A stretch of DNA of 64,000 nt from positions 90,435-154,434 of the forward strand of contig FR893385.1 of NCBI GenBank assembly GCA_000433315.1, given 5' to 3'. The DNA is from Firmicutes bacterium CAG:345 (GTDB taxonomy: Bacteria > Bacillota_I > Bacilli_A > RFN20 > CAG-288). Positions within the stretch are counted from its first letter, which is position 1, and the number at the start of each line of letters is the position of its first letter. The position numbers and the translations under genes are program-made. Shown here piece after piece: positions 37,023 through 46,521 of the stretch. The notes under the pieces are model-generated. The model was not told the origin of the DNA. It saw only the letters and a list, made by a program, of their open reading frames with translations, and did not search any database.

Positions 37023-37051
37023 ATTTTAATTCTTTTTTCTTTTTTTATCAA
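37023..37051 (-). promoter_or_regulatory. Promoter of the TetR-ABC operon
   Basis: On the minus strand TTGATA (37046-37051), a 17-nt spacer and TAAAAT (37023-37028) lie directly before the palindrome. The -35 box overlaps the end of the upstream gene's terminator. Confidence 0.7.
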
Positions 37052-37090
37052 TAAAAAAGACTATTGATTTTTACATTTCAATAGCCTTAT
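37050..37090 (-). terminator. Terminator of the large membrane-protein gene
   Basis: CTATTGA (37061-37067) pairs with TCAATAG (37078-37084), and on the minus strand UCUUUUUU follows. Its tail abuts the -35 box of the next operon. Confidence 0.75.
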
Positions 37091-37094
37091 TAAA

Positions 37095-39725
37095 TTAATT
37101 TTGTGGCTTTATTGGTTTAATTGGTTTTATAGGTTTAATATCTTTTCTTTCATTGATCTTATGAACCGGTGCCAAAGGCTTAATTATTTTTACCTCAATA
37201 TTTTCAACTTTTTGTGGCTCAACATTTTCTTTAGTTTTAATACTAATAGGAACAATTGGCTTTGCAATATTATTAGAAATAGGTTTAATTGGCTTTGTTT
37301 CTTTAACACCTTGATTGTCTTTTCTATGGCGTTTTAAACTAACATCATTAACTTTAGATAAAACATCTTTTTTAGTATTAACATCCCATATAGATTTCAA
37401 TTCTTCTGCTTGTTTAAATTTAGAATTAGTAATACCATTTTGTTTAGCATTTCTTTCTTTAACTTTTTTCATCCATGATGGTACTTTTGCATCATCAACT
37501 GCACTATCACTTAATGGAGAAATTACTGGAGTGACTTTAATAGCTCCTAACTTAAAGGCCTCTTCAGGAGTCAAAGATCCTTTATATGTTGAAGTCTCAA
37601 AACGCTTAAGAGCAAAACGATAATCTTTATTTATCGCAACTGGTTTAATATCTTTCTTTTTACTGCGCTTAGTAATTTCATGAACTGGTCCAGCTAATGG
37701 TGTTATAACAGGAACATTTTCAACAATAGGAGATTCATCAATAGTCTTTTTAACTTTTAAAGGAACAATACGCGGTGTTTCTCTTTTCTTAATATCATGA
37801 ACAGGTTTTAATCCTTCTGGAATAACCGGTTTAACTGGTTCTTGTTCTACTTCTTCCTCTTTAATAATTTTAACTTCTGGAATTTGTTCTTCTTCAGATT
37901 TATTATCAGAAACTTCAGAAGACACAAATTGAACATCGGAATCCTCAGTAAATATAAATTCTCCATTATTCAGAGCAGTTTCTTCTAAAAGATGTTCAAC
38001 AGGTACAACTTTTGGATTGAATTTTTCTAATGATTTAATTGCATTATCTTCAAGTTTATAATTAGAATCTACAATTATTTTCTTTTCCTTATAGCTAGAT
38101 AAATCAACTATCGAATTAATTTTTCCTGAAACATTAGATTGCGTCTCAATAGGAACTATATTATCAAGTAATTTCAATGATGGCTCTTCAATTACAGAAA
38201 CATCTTCATCCTCTTCTTTAATATTTTCTAAGGCATCAGTAGTTTTAATTACTTGAGGAATTTCTTCATCAGAATTAATTGGCTCTGATTCTTTTGTTGC
38301 AAATCCATTTTCATCAAATCCGATAATTTTATCAGTTTCTTCAACATTGTTAATTTCTTGATCATCAGAGATTGATTCAAAAATAGTATTAGCCTTTCCA
38401 TTTTCATCTAAACCTTCTTCATTAGCAATTGTTGAATTTTCATCATCAACTTCTGTAACATTTTCATATTCTTCATAAGGCTTCTCATCAATTTGATCAA
38501 CATCTTCTACACCTTCTGAAATATCTTCAATATAATCAACTTTCTTTTCAGAAGCTTCTTTTTCTTTTTTATCTTCTAATGAATCAATTTCTGCAATAGA
38601 AGAAACATTATCTCCAGAAAAATTAGCACCACCCATAACAAGTTCAGCCTTTGGAGCTTTTTCGTCATCGGTACTAAATTCCTTGTACTCTAAATTTCCA
38701 ACAAAATTTTCCCCATTAATCGGTGTTACACTATTTTCATAATTTCCTGGTTTTATATCACCATTATAGTAATAATTGATAATATATGTATTTCCTTGTT
38801 TCTTATATTTTGGATCACGACCATTTTCAACATCTTCTTCATATTCCGTCCGAGCTTTCAAAGCTTTTTTCTTCCCTATTGATTTAGCAAAAATTTTATA
38901 AGTTAAAGCTGCCAATAAGAAATATGCAACTCCAATGCAATAAACAACAACAATTGTACAAATAAATTCTACAAGCTGATTTATATATAAATTTTGATTA
39001 TTGAAGAAATTCGAAACTAAACAAAACATGCTCGGATCATTTTTATCCGGTAAAAAACCTTGGAAAACAAAATTAGAAGCACTATCAACACTGGTCATTA
39101 ACCAATTCATAAAAGATGTATTTAATACACCTTGTGCAAAAGAATTTCCTACCCATCCATCGCTATCTCTGAACAACCAGAAAAAGCGGAAAATTAAATA
39201 AAGAGATGTGAAAAATACTAAAAGCCAAAGAATAATTTTACGTATTGGATGTTTTTTATCTACAAAATTTTGCCAAACAAATTCTTTATCTTTTTCTTCT
39301 TCGGACATACTATTAGAGACTTGAACAAAAGTAGAATAAGGAATATTTTGTCCATTTATTTGTTCATAACCTTTTGATGAGACTAATTTAAATTGTTGAG
39401 AAGGAATGACTCCATTTTCTTTCTTCTCTTCTTCTTTATTTTTTTCTTTGTCAATAGCCTTTTTCTTTTTTGAAACAATTATAGAAGAAATAAACAAAAT
39501 AACCAATATAATAACTAGTGTACAAATAAACCAAAAAACTAGAAAAGATTGTTTTTCTGAAAATTGCTTTAAGCCTGGAATAAATCCTTGTAACCATAAT
39601 CCAAAAGCATCAAAAGAAGCATATATATTTTTTAATATTCCAATATTTGGGAAAGTAAAATTATACATAACAGCAGCTAACGCCGAAATAATAAGAATCA
39701 ATAACGCCACAATAATTCTTTTCAT
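37095..39725 (-). CDS. Large membrane protein with disordered tail and PVHxI repeats
   Basis: I do not recognise this 876-residue protein. The start MKRIIVALLILI is chosen because GGGAGG lies 4 nt upstream. Four membrane helices lie in the first 280 residues (about 3-22, 60-85, 160-180, 250-275). The rest, about residues 300-876, is predicted disordered: first very acidic (Glu/Asp/Asn), then basic and Pro-rich. The basic part repeats a short motif three times: GLKPVHDIKKR, AGPVHEITKR and LAPVHKINER, each followed by a basic KPI/RIVPL stretch. It ends in KPIKPIKPIKPQN. Such a layout suggests a scaffold with repeated binding motifs on the cytoplasmic side, but no function is assigned. Confidence 0.7.
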   Translation of the reverse strand: MKRIIVALLILIISALAAVMYNFTFPNIGILKNIYASFDAFGLWLQGFIPGLKQFSEKQSFLVFWFICTLVIILVILFISSIIVSKKKKAIDKEKNKEEEKKENGVIPSQQFKLVSSKGYEQINGQNIPYSTFVQVSNSMSEEEKDKEFVWQNFVDKKHPIRKIILWLLVFFTSLYLIFRFFWLFRDSDGWVGNSFAQGVLNTSFMNWLMTSVDSASNFVFQGFLPDKNDPSMFCLVSNFFNNQNLYINQLVEFICTIVVVYCIGVAYFLLAALTYKIFAKSIGKKKALKARTEYEEDVENGRDPKYKKQGNTYIINYYYNGDIKPGNYENSVTPINGENFVGNLEYKEFSTDDEKAPKAELVMGGANFSGDNVSSIAEIDSLEDKKEKEASEKKVDYIEDISEGVEDVDQIDEKPYEEYENVTEVDDENSTIANEEGLDENGKANTIFESISDDQEINNVEETDKIIGFDENGFATKESEPINSDEEIPQVIKTTDALENIKEEDEDVSVIEEPSLKLLDNIVPIETQSNVSGKINSIVDLSSYKEKKIIVDSNYKLEDNAIKSLEKFNPKVVPVEHLLEETALNNGEFIFTEDSDVQFVSSEVSDNKSEEEQIPEVKIIKEEEVEQEPVKPVIPEGLKPVHDIKKRETPRIVPLKVKKTIDESPIVENVPVITPLAGPVHEITKRSKKKDIKPVAINKDYRFALKRFETSTYKGSLTPEEAFKLGAIKVTPVISPLSDSAVDDAKVPSWMKKVKERNAKQNGITNSKFKQAEELKSIWDVNTKKDVLSKVNDVSLKRHRKDNQGVKETKPIKPISNNIAKPIVPISIKTKENVEPQKVENIEVKIIKPLAPVHKINERKDIKPIKPIKPIKPQN

Positions 39726-40006
39726 AAAACCTCCCATTATAAAAAAAGTTGTTTGTTATAACACAATAATAATATATCACATATTTTTTTAATTATTAAT
39801 TTTGTATTTGAATTTTTTTAATAAAAAGTTAAAATTTTTAATCCATTTAAAATCTTTGTTTTTTATCAATTGAAAAATAATGTAATTATCATTAATTTAT
39901 TTTAGTAGCCATTCTTATTTTTTTAAACAAGTTGTTTCTTGTCATTTCTTTATTTTTTTCAAAAATTAATCTTGACAATATTTTCATCAAACGCCAAAAT
40001 TTTTCA
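39726..40006. other. AT-rich intergenic region, no gene found
   Basis: About 280 bp of strongly AT-rich DNA separate the large membrane-protein gene from the opp terminator. I see no ORF with a ribosome site, no RNA structure and no convincing promoter beyond AT-rich hexamers. The promoter of the membrane-protein gene must lie here. Confidence 0.5.
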
Positions 40007-40037
40007 TTTAAAAAGCAAGCTATAAATTAGCTTGCAA
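40007..40037 (-). terminator. Terminator of the opp operon
   Basis: GCAAGCTA (40015-40022) and TAGCTTGC (40028-40035) form a perfect 8-bp stem followed by U on the minus strand, just after the oppF stop. Confidence 0.85.
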
Positions 40038-40042
40038 TATTT

Positions 40043-41020
40043 TTATAATTTATTTTGATGATTTTCAACTGCCTTTTTATATTTCACAATTTGTTCAGGA
40101 GTACCACGAACAAAGTGATCTTTTTCAACTTCGACTAATTTTGTCTCATCATCATTACCTTCATAAACTTTAATAACTTTATTTTTTTCAATATGAGGAT
40201 CTGGAATAGGAATAGCAGACAATAAAGCTTGTGTATATGGATGTAAAGGTAATTCAAATAATCTATTAGAAGAAGCTATTTCAACAATTTTACCATGATA
40301 AATAACACCAATTCGATCAGAGATATATTTAACAACAGAAAGATCATGTGCAATAAATAAAACTGTCATATTTTTTTCACGGCGAAAATCTTGAATCAAA
40401 TTTAATATTTGAGCACGAATGGAAACATCTAAAGCAGAAATAGGTTCATCGGCAATAATCATTTCAGGATTCATAATAATGCTACGAGCAATACCAATTC
40501 TTTGTCGTTGACCTCCTGAGAATTCATGAGGGAATCTTTTTAAATGTTCTGGACGTAAACCTACTCTTACCAAAATATCAGATACCATTTTTAATCGCTC
40601 TTCCTCTGTTTTATACATATGGAAGGCTCTTATTCCTTCGGATAGAATATAGTCTACATTGGCTCTTTCATTTAATGATGCGGTAGGATCTTGATAAATC
40701 ATTTGAATTTTAGTCTTCAATTGACGATCTAATTTATGAGAAATATCACCATTAATTTTCACACCATTGAATAAAATTGTACCAGATATTGTAGGAACAA
40801 TTCTTATAATCGAACGCCCTATAGTAGTTTTTCCCGATCCCGATTCTCCAACAAGACCGAAAATTTCACCTTTATATATATCAAGATTTAAATCATCGAT
40901 AACTACTCTTAATTTAGTGCCACGTTTAAAACCAATTTGTACATGTTTCATCGAAACAAGTACTTCTTTTTTTTCAGTACTTTTTTCTTGGGATGGATTA
41001 GGCATAACATTTTCACTCAT
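40043..41020 (-). CDS. oppF: Oligopeptide ABC transporter ATPase OppF
   Basis: This is one of two ATPases that drive oligopeptide import. It has 325 residues, the normal length. Walker A is GESGSGKTTIGRSI (about 58-71), the signature FSGGQRQRIGIARSI (about 167-181), and Walker B MIIADEPISALD (about 186-197). The C-terminal oligopeptide-transporter extension has HPYTQALLSAIPIPDP. It is the last gene of oppABCDF, 5 nt after oppD. The Opp system feeds amino acid needs and can import signalling peptides. Confidence 0.95.
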   Translation of the reverse strand: MSENVMPNPSQEKSTEKKEVLVSMKHVQIGFKRGTKLRVVIDDLNLDIYKGEIFGLVGESGSGKTTIGRSIIRIVPTISGTILFNGVKINGDISHKLDRQLKTKIQMIYQDPTASLNERANVDYILSEGIRAFHMYKTEEERLKMVSDILVRVGLRPEHLKRFPHEFSGGQRQRIGIARSIIMNPEMIIADEPISALDVSIRAQILNLIQDFRREKNMTVLFIAHDLSVVKYISDRIGVIYHGKIVEIASSNRLFELPLHPYTQALLSAIPIPDPHIEKNKVIKVYEGNDDETKLVEVEKDHFVRGTPEQIVKYKKAVENHQNKL

Positions 41021-41025
41021 ATTAT

Positions 41026-44000
41026 CTATTCTCCCTTCTCTGTAGCTAAGAAGCTTTCAGCAGTCTTTTTCATTCTTTCTGATAAATTTCGAATAATAGT
41101 AGGCTTTTTAACTTTAGGTGCTCTTGGATCAAGCAGCCAAGTCTTAGCATAATGTGTTTCTGAAATTTTAAACATAGGTGGTTCAATCATTGTATCAATT
41201 CTCATAGCATAATCAGAGCGAGGAGCAAAAGCATCACCTGCAATTTCATGAGTAAATACAGGAGGATTTCCTCTGATATAAACTAAAGGTTCATTATCAA
41301 CAGCAAGTTGTGGCAAAGATGAAAGAAGAGCCCAAGTATATGGATGAGCAGAATGATAGAAAATATCTTCATCGGTGCCAATTTCAATAAATTGACCACC
41401 ATACATAACACCAATTCTATCAGCAATACCAGCTACAACACCTAAATCATGTGTAATAAATATCGTTGTAAAATTATATTCTTTTTGTAATTCTTTTATT
41501 AAGTCAAGAATTTGTGCTTGAACAGTAACATCTAGCGCAGTTGTCGGTTCATCGCAAATAAGAACATCTGGTCTACAGGCAAGAGCAATTGCAATAACTA
41601 CTCTTTGTCTCATACCACCAGAATATTGATATGGGTATTCTTTATATCTTTCTTCTGGATTTGGAATATGTACTTTTTCTAATAAGCTAATAGCTTCTGC
41701 TTTTGCTTCAGCTCTAGTTAAATTATGATGTAATCTTAAAACATCGGAAATTTGTGAACCTATGGTTAAAAGTGGATTTAAACTGGTCATTGGATCTTGG
41801 AAAATAGTTGCAACATGTGATCCTCTAATCATAGACCATTCTCTATTATTTTTTAACTTTGCTAAATTGATAGAATTGCCACGAATAACACCATCATTTC
41901 TTAATCTAGTAACCATTGGTGTTTTAATTGTTAAGGCTGACTTTAAAGATCTATAAGCTCGACGAATTAATGGAACTTCACAATCAATATTATGAATAAC
42001 AGTATTTAAGCGAATAATTTCTTTATTTCTTTCAGGAGTAAAGATAGCTAAAGCTTTTTTAAATTCATTTGAAATCTGTGTAACAGTTGATATAAAAGTG
42101 CTCTTAACCGTTTCTTCTTCAATATCAAAAAGCTTTAATAATTCTTCTTTTCTAGAATCATCTGCAAGTTCTTTCTTTTTCAACTCGACAGATTCAACAC
42201 CGATTTTATAAGTCTCCTGTGCCTTTTTTAAATTGCTGACATAGTGTTTATAATCAAATCCAATTTCTTTACAAAGAGCAGTTACATTACTTAAATTTTC
42301 AACATCAAAAATTTCAATTATCTTTTCTTTCTTTTCATTGATTACTTTTTCTTTTTCTTCAATTTCAGAACGAATTCTTTGACTCAAATCTTTTTGAGCA
42401 GAATATTTTTTGACAAGAATTGGTGGATAGGTTAAAAACTTTGGATCTAATCCCGCTTCAATTATTGAAGCATTTTGATTTTTATATTCAGAAATTAATT
42501 TTTCTTTTTTACTTTCTAAATCAGCAATAACCTTATCTTTATCTTCATTAAGTTTAGCAATTTCAACATCGAGTTTAGAAACTTTACCTGCAAAATCATG
42601 TTGAATTTTACTTATTTCTTGCAATTTAAGATTTAAAATATTATTTTCATTTTCAAGAGCTTTTGCTTGAGCTTCTTTCACTTCTTTAACACGCAATGAA
42701 AGTTTTTCTTTTTGAGCATTTACACCTTGCAAAATTGACTCTTCAGATTCTTCAAGGATATATGAATAAAACAAGCGAATATTAGCTTTATGTTCATATG
42801 AAACTTGATTAATCTTTTCAACTAAATCTTTTATAGTGTCATCATAAGATTTCACAAATATCTCAGACTCTAAATTTCTAAGTTTCGATAATATATTTAC
42901 ATATTCTAAATTTGATGTATCTGTATATAAAGATAATGACTTATGGAAATTTTGAACCTTTTTAGAAATTCCTAAATTAAAGAAGAATTTATCACTAAAC
43001 AAATCAAGTTCTTTAAAATCAAGTTCTTCAAAACTTTTTTCTTTATATAGTTTTGCGAACTCTCCAAGAAGTTCTTTTCTTTTAGTTATGACATTTCCAG
43101 CAACTAATTTTACTTTTTCTTCTGTTGGTGTTTCTTTTACCAAATTTTCTTCTACTAATTTTTCAATTTCAGAATCAATTTCACGAGAAATTTGTTCTTT
43201 TTCTGGAATGAAACTAGATATTAAAGGAGTAACTGGAGTTTTAACAAAATCGATAAAATCTTCGAAAGCTGCAGGATTTAATGGATAAAACACTTCTTGC
43301 TTCATTCTATATGTTAAAAGAGATTCAATAAAGATTTTTTCATATAGAGTACTTGATTTTTTGGCTAGATTTATCTTCTTATTAATAAGTGAATATTTTT
43401 CTTTAAATGATTCAACTGATTTTATATTTTCATCTAACTTTTCAATTGAAGAAATCAATGTTGTATATTTTGAATTTTCAGATATCTTTTTATTTAAAAT
43501 CTCAGAAAACAATTTTGTATGTTCGGAAGAATTTTGAAATTTCTCATCTTCCAGAATAAGATTAACTTTTTTTAAAAATTGGTCTGAAATTTTCTGTTTA
43601 AAGATTGCATTGTTCGAAAGATTATTATAAGCAACAGTAAGTTTATCAACATAAAAGGCAGATAAATATGCAATTTGTTTTTTATGCTTTTTCTCTACTT
43701 TTTCTCTTAAGTGTTCTTGAAAACCTTCAGTTGTATTTAATTTCTTTTCTTTTTCAAGTTTTGCTATTCTTTTTTCAAAAAATGCTGCGCTTTTCTTTTC
43801 TTTTCTACCAAATAAAGCATTAGCTTCTGTTCTAGCTTCTTTATTAAGTTTTCTATCATGACGATGTATATCCTTAAAAAGGATTTTAGTCTCTTTCGGA
43901 TCCTTAAGTTCTACATCGTTTAAAATAATAGAACCAGTTTTAATTTTTCCGTTTGACTCTAACATTCCAGTAAATGTTTTTGTAAAAACTGATTTACCAG

Positions 44001-44148
44001 ATCCAGACTCACCGACAATAGCAAATACTTCACCTTTATTTATATCAAGGTTTACACCTCTTATTACATGGCTGTCTTTACCATGAGTTTTAAAATAGAC
44101 ATTGAGATTTTTTACAGATAATACTACTTTATTTTCTTTTTCTGTCAT
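41026..44148 (-). CDS. oppD: OppD ATPase with a ~660-residue coiled-coil insertion
   Basis: OppD is normally about 340-360 residues; this one has 1040. The N-terminal part is canonical (Walker A GESGSGKS at 46-53, then NGKIKTGSIILNDVEL). From about residue 95 to 755 comes a Lys/Glu-rich, mostly helical insertion with long heptad-like stretches. The normal ATPase resumes at about 757 (GVIRGNSINLAKL), with the Q-loop TIFQDPMTSLNP near 783, the signature YSGGMRQRVVIA near 845, Walker B VLICDEPTTALD and HPYTWALLSSLPQL. All nucleotide-binding motifs are intact, so it should be active. The insertion sits between the first strands and the Q-loop. There is no frameshift. An AGGAGG site supports the start. 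Confidence 0.9.
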   Translation of the reverse strand: MTEKENKVVLSVKNLNVYFKTHGKDSHVIRGVNLDINKGEVFAIVGESGSGKSVFTKTFTGMLESNGKIKTGSIILNDVELKDPKETKILFKDIHRHDRKLNKEARTEANALFGRKEKKSAAFFEKRIAKLEKEKKLNTTEGFQEHLREKVEKKHKKQIAYLSAFYVDKLTVAYNNLSNNAIFKQKISDQFLKKVNLILEDEKFQNSSEHTKLFSEILNKKISENSKYTTLISSIEKLDENIKSVESFKEKYSLINKKINLAKKSSTLYEKIFIESLLTYRMKQEVFYPLNPAAFEDFIDFVKTPVTPLISSFIPEKEQISREIDSEIEKLVEENLVKETPTEEKVKLVAGNVITKRKELLGEFAKLYKEKSFEELDFKELDLFSDKFFFNLGISKKVQNFHKSLSLYTDTSNLEYVNILSKLRNLESEIFVKSYDDTIKDLVEKINQVSYEHKANIRLFYSYILEESEESILQGVNAQKEKLSLRVKEVKEAQAKALENENNILNLKLQEISKIQHDFAGKVSKLDVEIAKLNEDKDKVIADLESKKEKLISEYKNQNASIIEAGLDPKFLTYPPILVKKYSAQKDLSQRIRSEIEEKEKVINEKKEKIIEIFDVENLSNVTALCKEIGFDYKHYVSNLKKAQETYKIGVESVELKKKELADDSRKEELLKLFDIEEETVKSTFISTVTQISNEFKKALAIFTPERNKEIIRLNTVIHNIDCEVPLIRRAYRSLKSALTIKTPMVTRLRNDGVIRGNSINLAKLKNNREWSMIRGSHVATIFQDPMTSLNPLLTIGSQISDVLRLHHNLTRAEAKAEAISLLEKVHIPNPEERYKEYPYQYSGGMRQRVVIAIALACRPDVLICDEPTTALDVTVQAQILDLIKELQKEYNFTTIFITHDLGVVAGIADRIGVMYGGQFIEIGTDEDIFYHSAHPYTWALLSSLPQLAVDNEPLVYIRGNPPVFTHEIAGDAFAPRSDYAMRIDTMIEPPMFKISETHYAKTWLLDPRAPKVKKPTIIRNLSERMKKTAESFLATEKGE

Positions 44149-44160
44149 TTTTAGTACCTC

Positions 44161-45126
44161 CTATCTATGCTGTCTTGGATCAGTTGCATCTGCTAATGAG
44201 AAGCCGATATAGTAGAACGAAATTGTCATCAAAATAATGACAGAAGAAGGAATCAGCATCGTATGAGGATTGCTCATCCAACCACTAGTATTACTTGTAA
44301 CTTTTGTAATTAAGCTACCTAAAGTAATTGTAGGGAATGTATATGATAAATTAAAGAAGGCTAAAGAGACTTCACTATCGATAGCACTAGGAATAGCAGT
44401 AGCTAAAATTGTAACAATAATAGAAACTAAATATGGTAAAAGATTATGTGTGATAATAGCTGTTGGTTTAGAACCTAATGTTTTAGAAGCAATATTAAAA
44501 TCACGATTTCTAATGATAATAATATTATTTCTTAAAGTAGAGGCTAAACCTAGCCATCCAAATAATGTCATAACAATAATCAAAGAAACAAATGTATTGA
44601 CATTATAATAATTAAAGAATTGCATAAACATCATATTTAAAAGCAATCCTGGAACATTATCAATAAAATTTCTTACTTCAACTAAAATCGGATCAAGCTT
44701 TGGAAAAAATCCCCATATAGAGCCAATTACCAAACCTAAAAATGCATTGATTAAAGAAACAGTTACAGCAATTTCCAAAGAAAGTTGCGAGCCTTTCCAC
44801 ATAACTGACCAAATATCATAACCTTCATATGTTGTTCCAAACCAGTTTACTGAATTAGGTCTTAAATAAGATCCAGAAGATTGAGAACCAAAATAATATG
44901 CCGGATCATAATATTTCATCATTGGGCCAAAAATTGTAAAGAACAAAATTACAACTAAAATAGCTAAACAACCTATAGTAACCTTATTTTTAAATAAAGT
45001 TTTAAAAGTTGCTTTCCAATAAGAATAAGGAGCAGAATCTAACTGATCGATTGATTCTTCAGAATATCCGATAATTTCAAATAAGCTTTCATCATCTGAT
45101 TTAACAAACTTTTCAATATTTTCCAT
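44161..45126 (-). CDS. oppC: Oligopeptide ABC transporter permease OppC
   Basis: This inner-membrane permease forms the peptide channel with OppB. The start MENIEKFVKSDDESLFEI is chosen at 45126, where AAAGGAG lies upstream; it gives 321 residues, the normal length, and avoids overlap with oppB. It has an N-terminal cytoplasmic tail, TM1 (VTIGCLAILVVILFFTIFG), an exposed loop (YDPAYYFGS to NWFGTTYEGYDIWS), and five more helices. The EAA loop reads NFNIASKTLGSKPTAIITHNLLPYL. It lies between oppB and oppD with 12-13 nt gaps. Confidence 0.93.
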   Translation of the reverse strand: MENIEKFVKSDDESLFEIIGYSEESIDQLDSAPYSYWKATFKTLFKNKVTIGCLAILVVILFFTIFGPMMKYYDPAYYFGSQSSGSYLRPNSVNWFGTTYEGYDIWSVMWKGSQLSLEIAVTVSLINAFLGLVIGSIWGFFPKLDPILVEVRNFIDNVPGLLLNMMFMQFFNYYNVNTFVSLIIVMTLFGWLGLASTLRNNIIIIRNRDFNIASKTLGSKPTAIITHNLLPYLVSIIVTILATAIPSAIDSEVSLAFFNLSYTFPTITLGSLITKVTSNTSGWMSNPHTMLIPSSVIILMTISFYYIGFSLADATDPRQHR

Positions 45127-45139
45127 ATTCTTCTCCTTT

Positions 45140-46315
45140 CTATTTGCTTGAGAAAGTAACTCTTGGGTCAACAATAGCTGTAGTAATATCACCTATAAGA
45201 CTTGCAACAATTGAAATAATAGCAGATACCAAAACAACAGCTTGAACAATAGGATAGTCGTTTCTTTGAATTGAATTAACTAATAATTGACCAAAACCTT
45301 CAACAAAGTATATTTTTTCAACAAAGTATGAACCTAATAAACAATATAAGACACCAGCAGGAATAGAACGAACAAGTGGAACAGCTGCATTTCTTAAAAC
45401 ATGTTTAAATAAAATTGTATTTTCAGGAACACCTTTAGCGCGAGCAAATTTGATATAATCTGCACCAAATTCATCAACCATATATCTTCTTACCCATAAA
45501 GCTATACCAGCAACTCCTGATAAACCTATGGTTAAAATTGCCGGAATCCAGCTTACAAAATCAGTTTTACTCCATCTTAATGGTAAATGGAAACCTTCAA
45601 CAAATAGAGCTTGTAATAAATAGAAATAAACAAGAGATGGGATTGAACCGACTAAAATGATATATGCATTTCCTAACTTATCAAACCATTTATTCTTATA
45701 TTTAGCCATAAATACGCCCATTGGATAACCGATAAGAAGTTCAACAACCATACTGCATAAACCAATATAGAATGACCACGGCATCTGTGATGCGAAAAAT
45801 TCAGAAACTGGTCTATCAACAGAAATAACTGCAGAAACACCTAAATTTACAACTTTCCATTCTTGTCTTGTACAAACAAGAGACCATGTACCATTTACAA
45901 GACGAGTAGTCTGAGTAATGCAAACATTTTTTGGAAAAGGAATAATGTTAAATAAAAATTTCAAATATTGAGAGAATAATGTTGAATCCATTCCAAGATT
46001 TTGTAATTTCAACTGGCATAATTGATTTTTAATCGCTATAGGAATTCTTTTATTTGAAAAAATAGATGTACAAAAAACCGTTGATGGATCATAAATTCTC
46101 AACAAGAAAAATGTTAGTGTTACAGCTAAGAATACACTAATAAATGCACTTCCTGTTCTTCTAATCGTGAAACTTAATAAAGGATGTGCAAAAAATCTTT
46201 TTATACGGCCATTTGAATATTTCAATATAACATTGTGATTAACTAAAATTGTCATTGTAACAAAACTAACAATTAAAGCTAAAACAACTGTATACCAAAC
46301 AACTACAGTTACCAT
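45140..46315 (-). CDS. oppB: Oligopeptide ABC transporter permease OppB
   Basis: This is the partner permease of OppC. At 391 residues it is longer than the usual 305-320. The extra length comes from an additional N-terminal helix (MVTVVVWYTVVLALIVSFVTMTILV) and a long exposed loop after the second helix (about 80-165). The core carries the EAA loop EFGADYIKFARAKGVPENTILFKHVLRNA near residue 290 and the final helices ending in IVDPRVTFSSK. An AGGAGG site precedes the start. A hairpin separates it from oppA. Confidence 0.93.
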   Translation of the reverse strand: MVTVVVWYTVVLALIVSFVTMTILVNHNVILKYSNGRIKRFFAHPLLSFTIRRTGSAFISVFLAVTLTFFLLRIYDPSTVFCTSIFSNKRIPIAIKNQLCQLKLQNLGMDSTLFSQYLKFLFNIIPFPKNVCITQTTRLVNGTWSLVCTRQEWKVVNLGVSAVISVDRPVSEFFASQMPWSFYIGLCSMVVELLIGYPMGVFMAKYKNKWFDKLGNAYIILVGSIPSLVYFYLLQALFVEGFHLPLRWSKTDFVSWIPAILTIGLSGVAGIALWVRRYMVDEFGADYIKFARAKGVPENTILFKHVLRNAAVPLVRSIPAGVLYCLLGSYFVEKIYFVEGFGQLLVNSIQRNDYPIVQAVVLVSAIISIVASLIGDITTAIVDPRVTFSSK

Positions 46316-46454
46316 ATATTTATCCTCCTTTTTTATTATAAATAAAAAACACTTCTTTATGAATATGTAATATTTTATTTAAATTTATCATAATTTTAAA
46401 ACTATTTCCATATCTTTATAACCATTTGTTAAAAGGAAATATAATTTAACAAAT

Positions 46455-46493
46455 GATAGAAAAGAGCTCTGGAATAATCCGAGCTCTTTTCTC
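46455..46493 (-). terminator. Intercistronic hairpin between oppA and oppB
   Basis: GAAAAGAGCTC (46459-46469) and GAGCTCTTTTC (46481-46491) form a perfect 11-bp stem. The U-tract on the minus strand is short, so it probably acts as a partial terminator or mRNA stabiliser, giving more OppA than OppBCDF, a known pattern for binding-protein transporters. Confidence 0.65.
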
Positions 46494-46521
46494 ATTAAAA
46501 TCTCATTAAATTTGACATTTA

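Noticed and set aside
37700..38900. A CRISPR-like or tandem DNA repeat in the disordered tail of the large membrane protein
   Set aside because: The repetition is at the protein level (short motifs, Glu/Lys-rich); DNA units are neither regular nor spaced like a CRISPR array. No CRISPR array is seen anywhere in the window.
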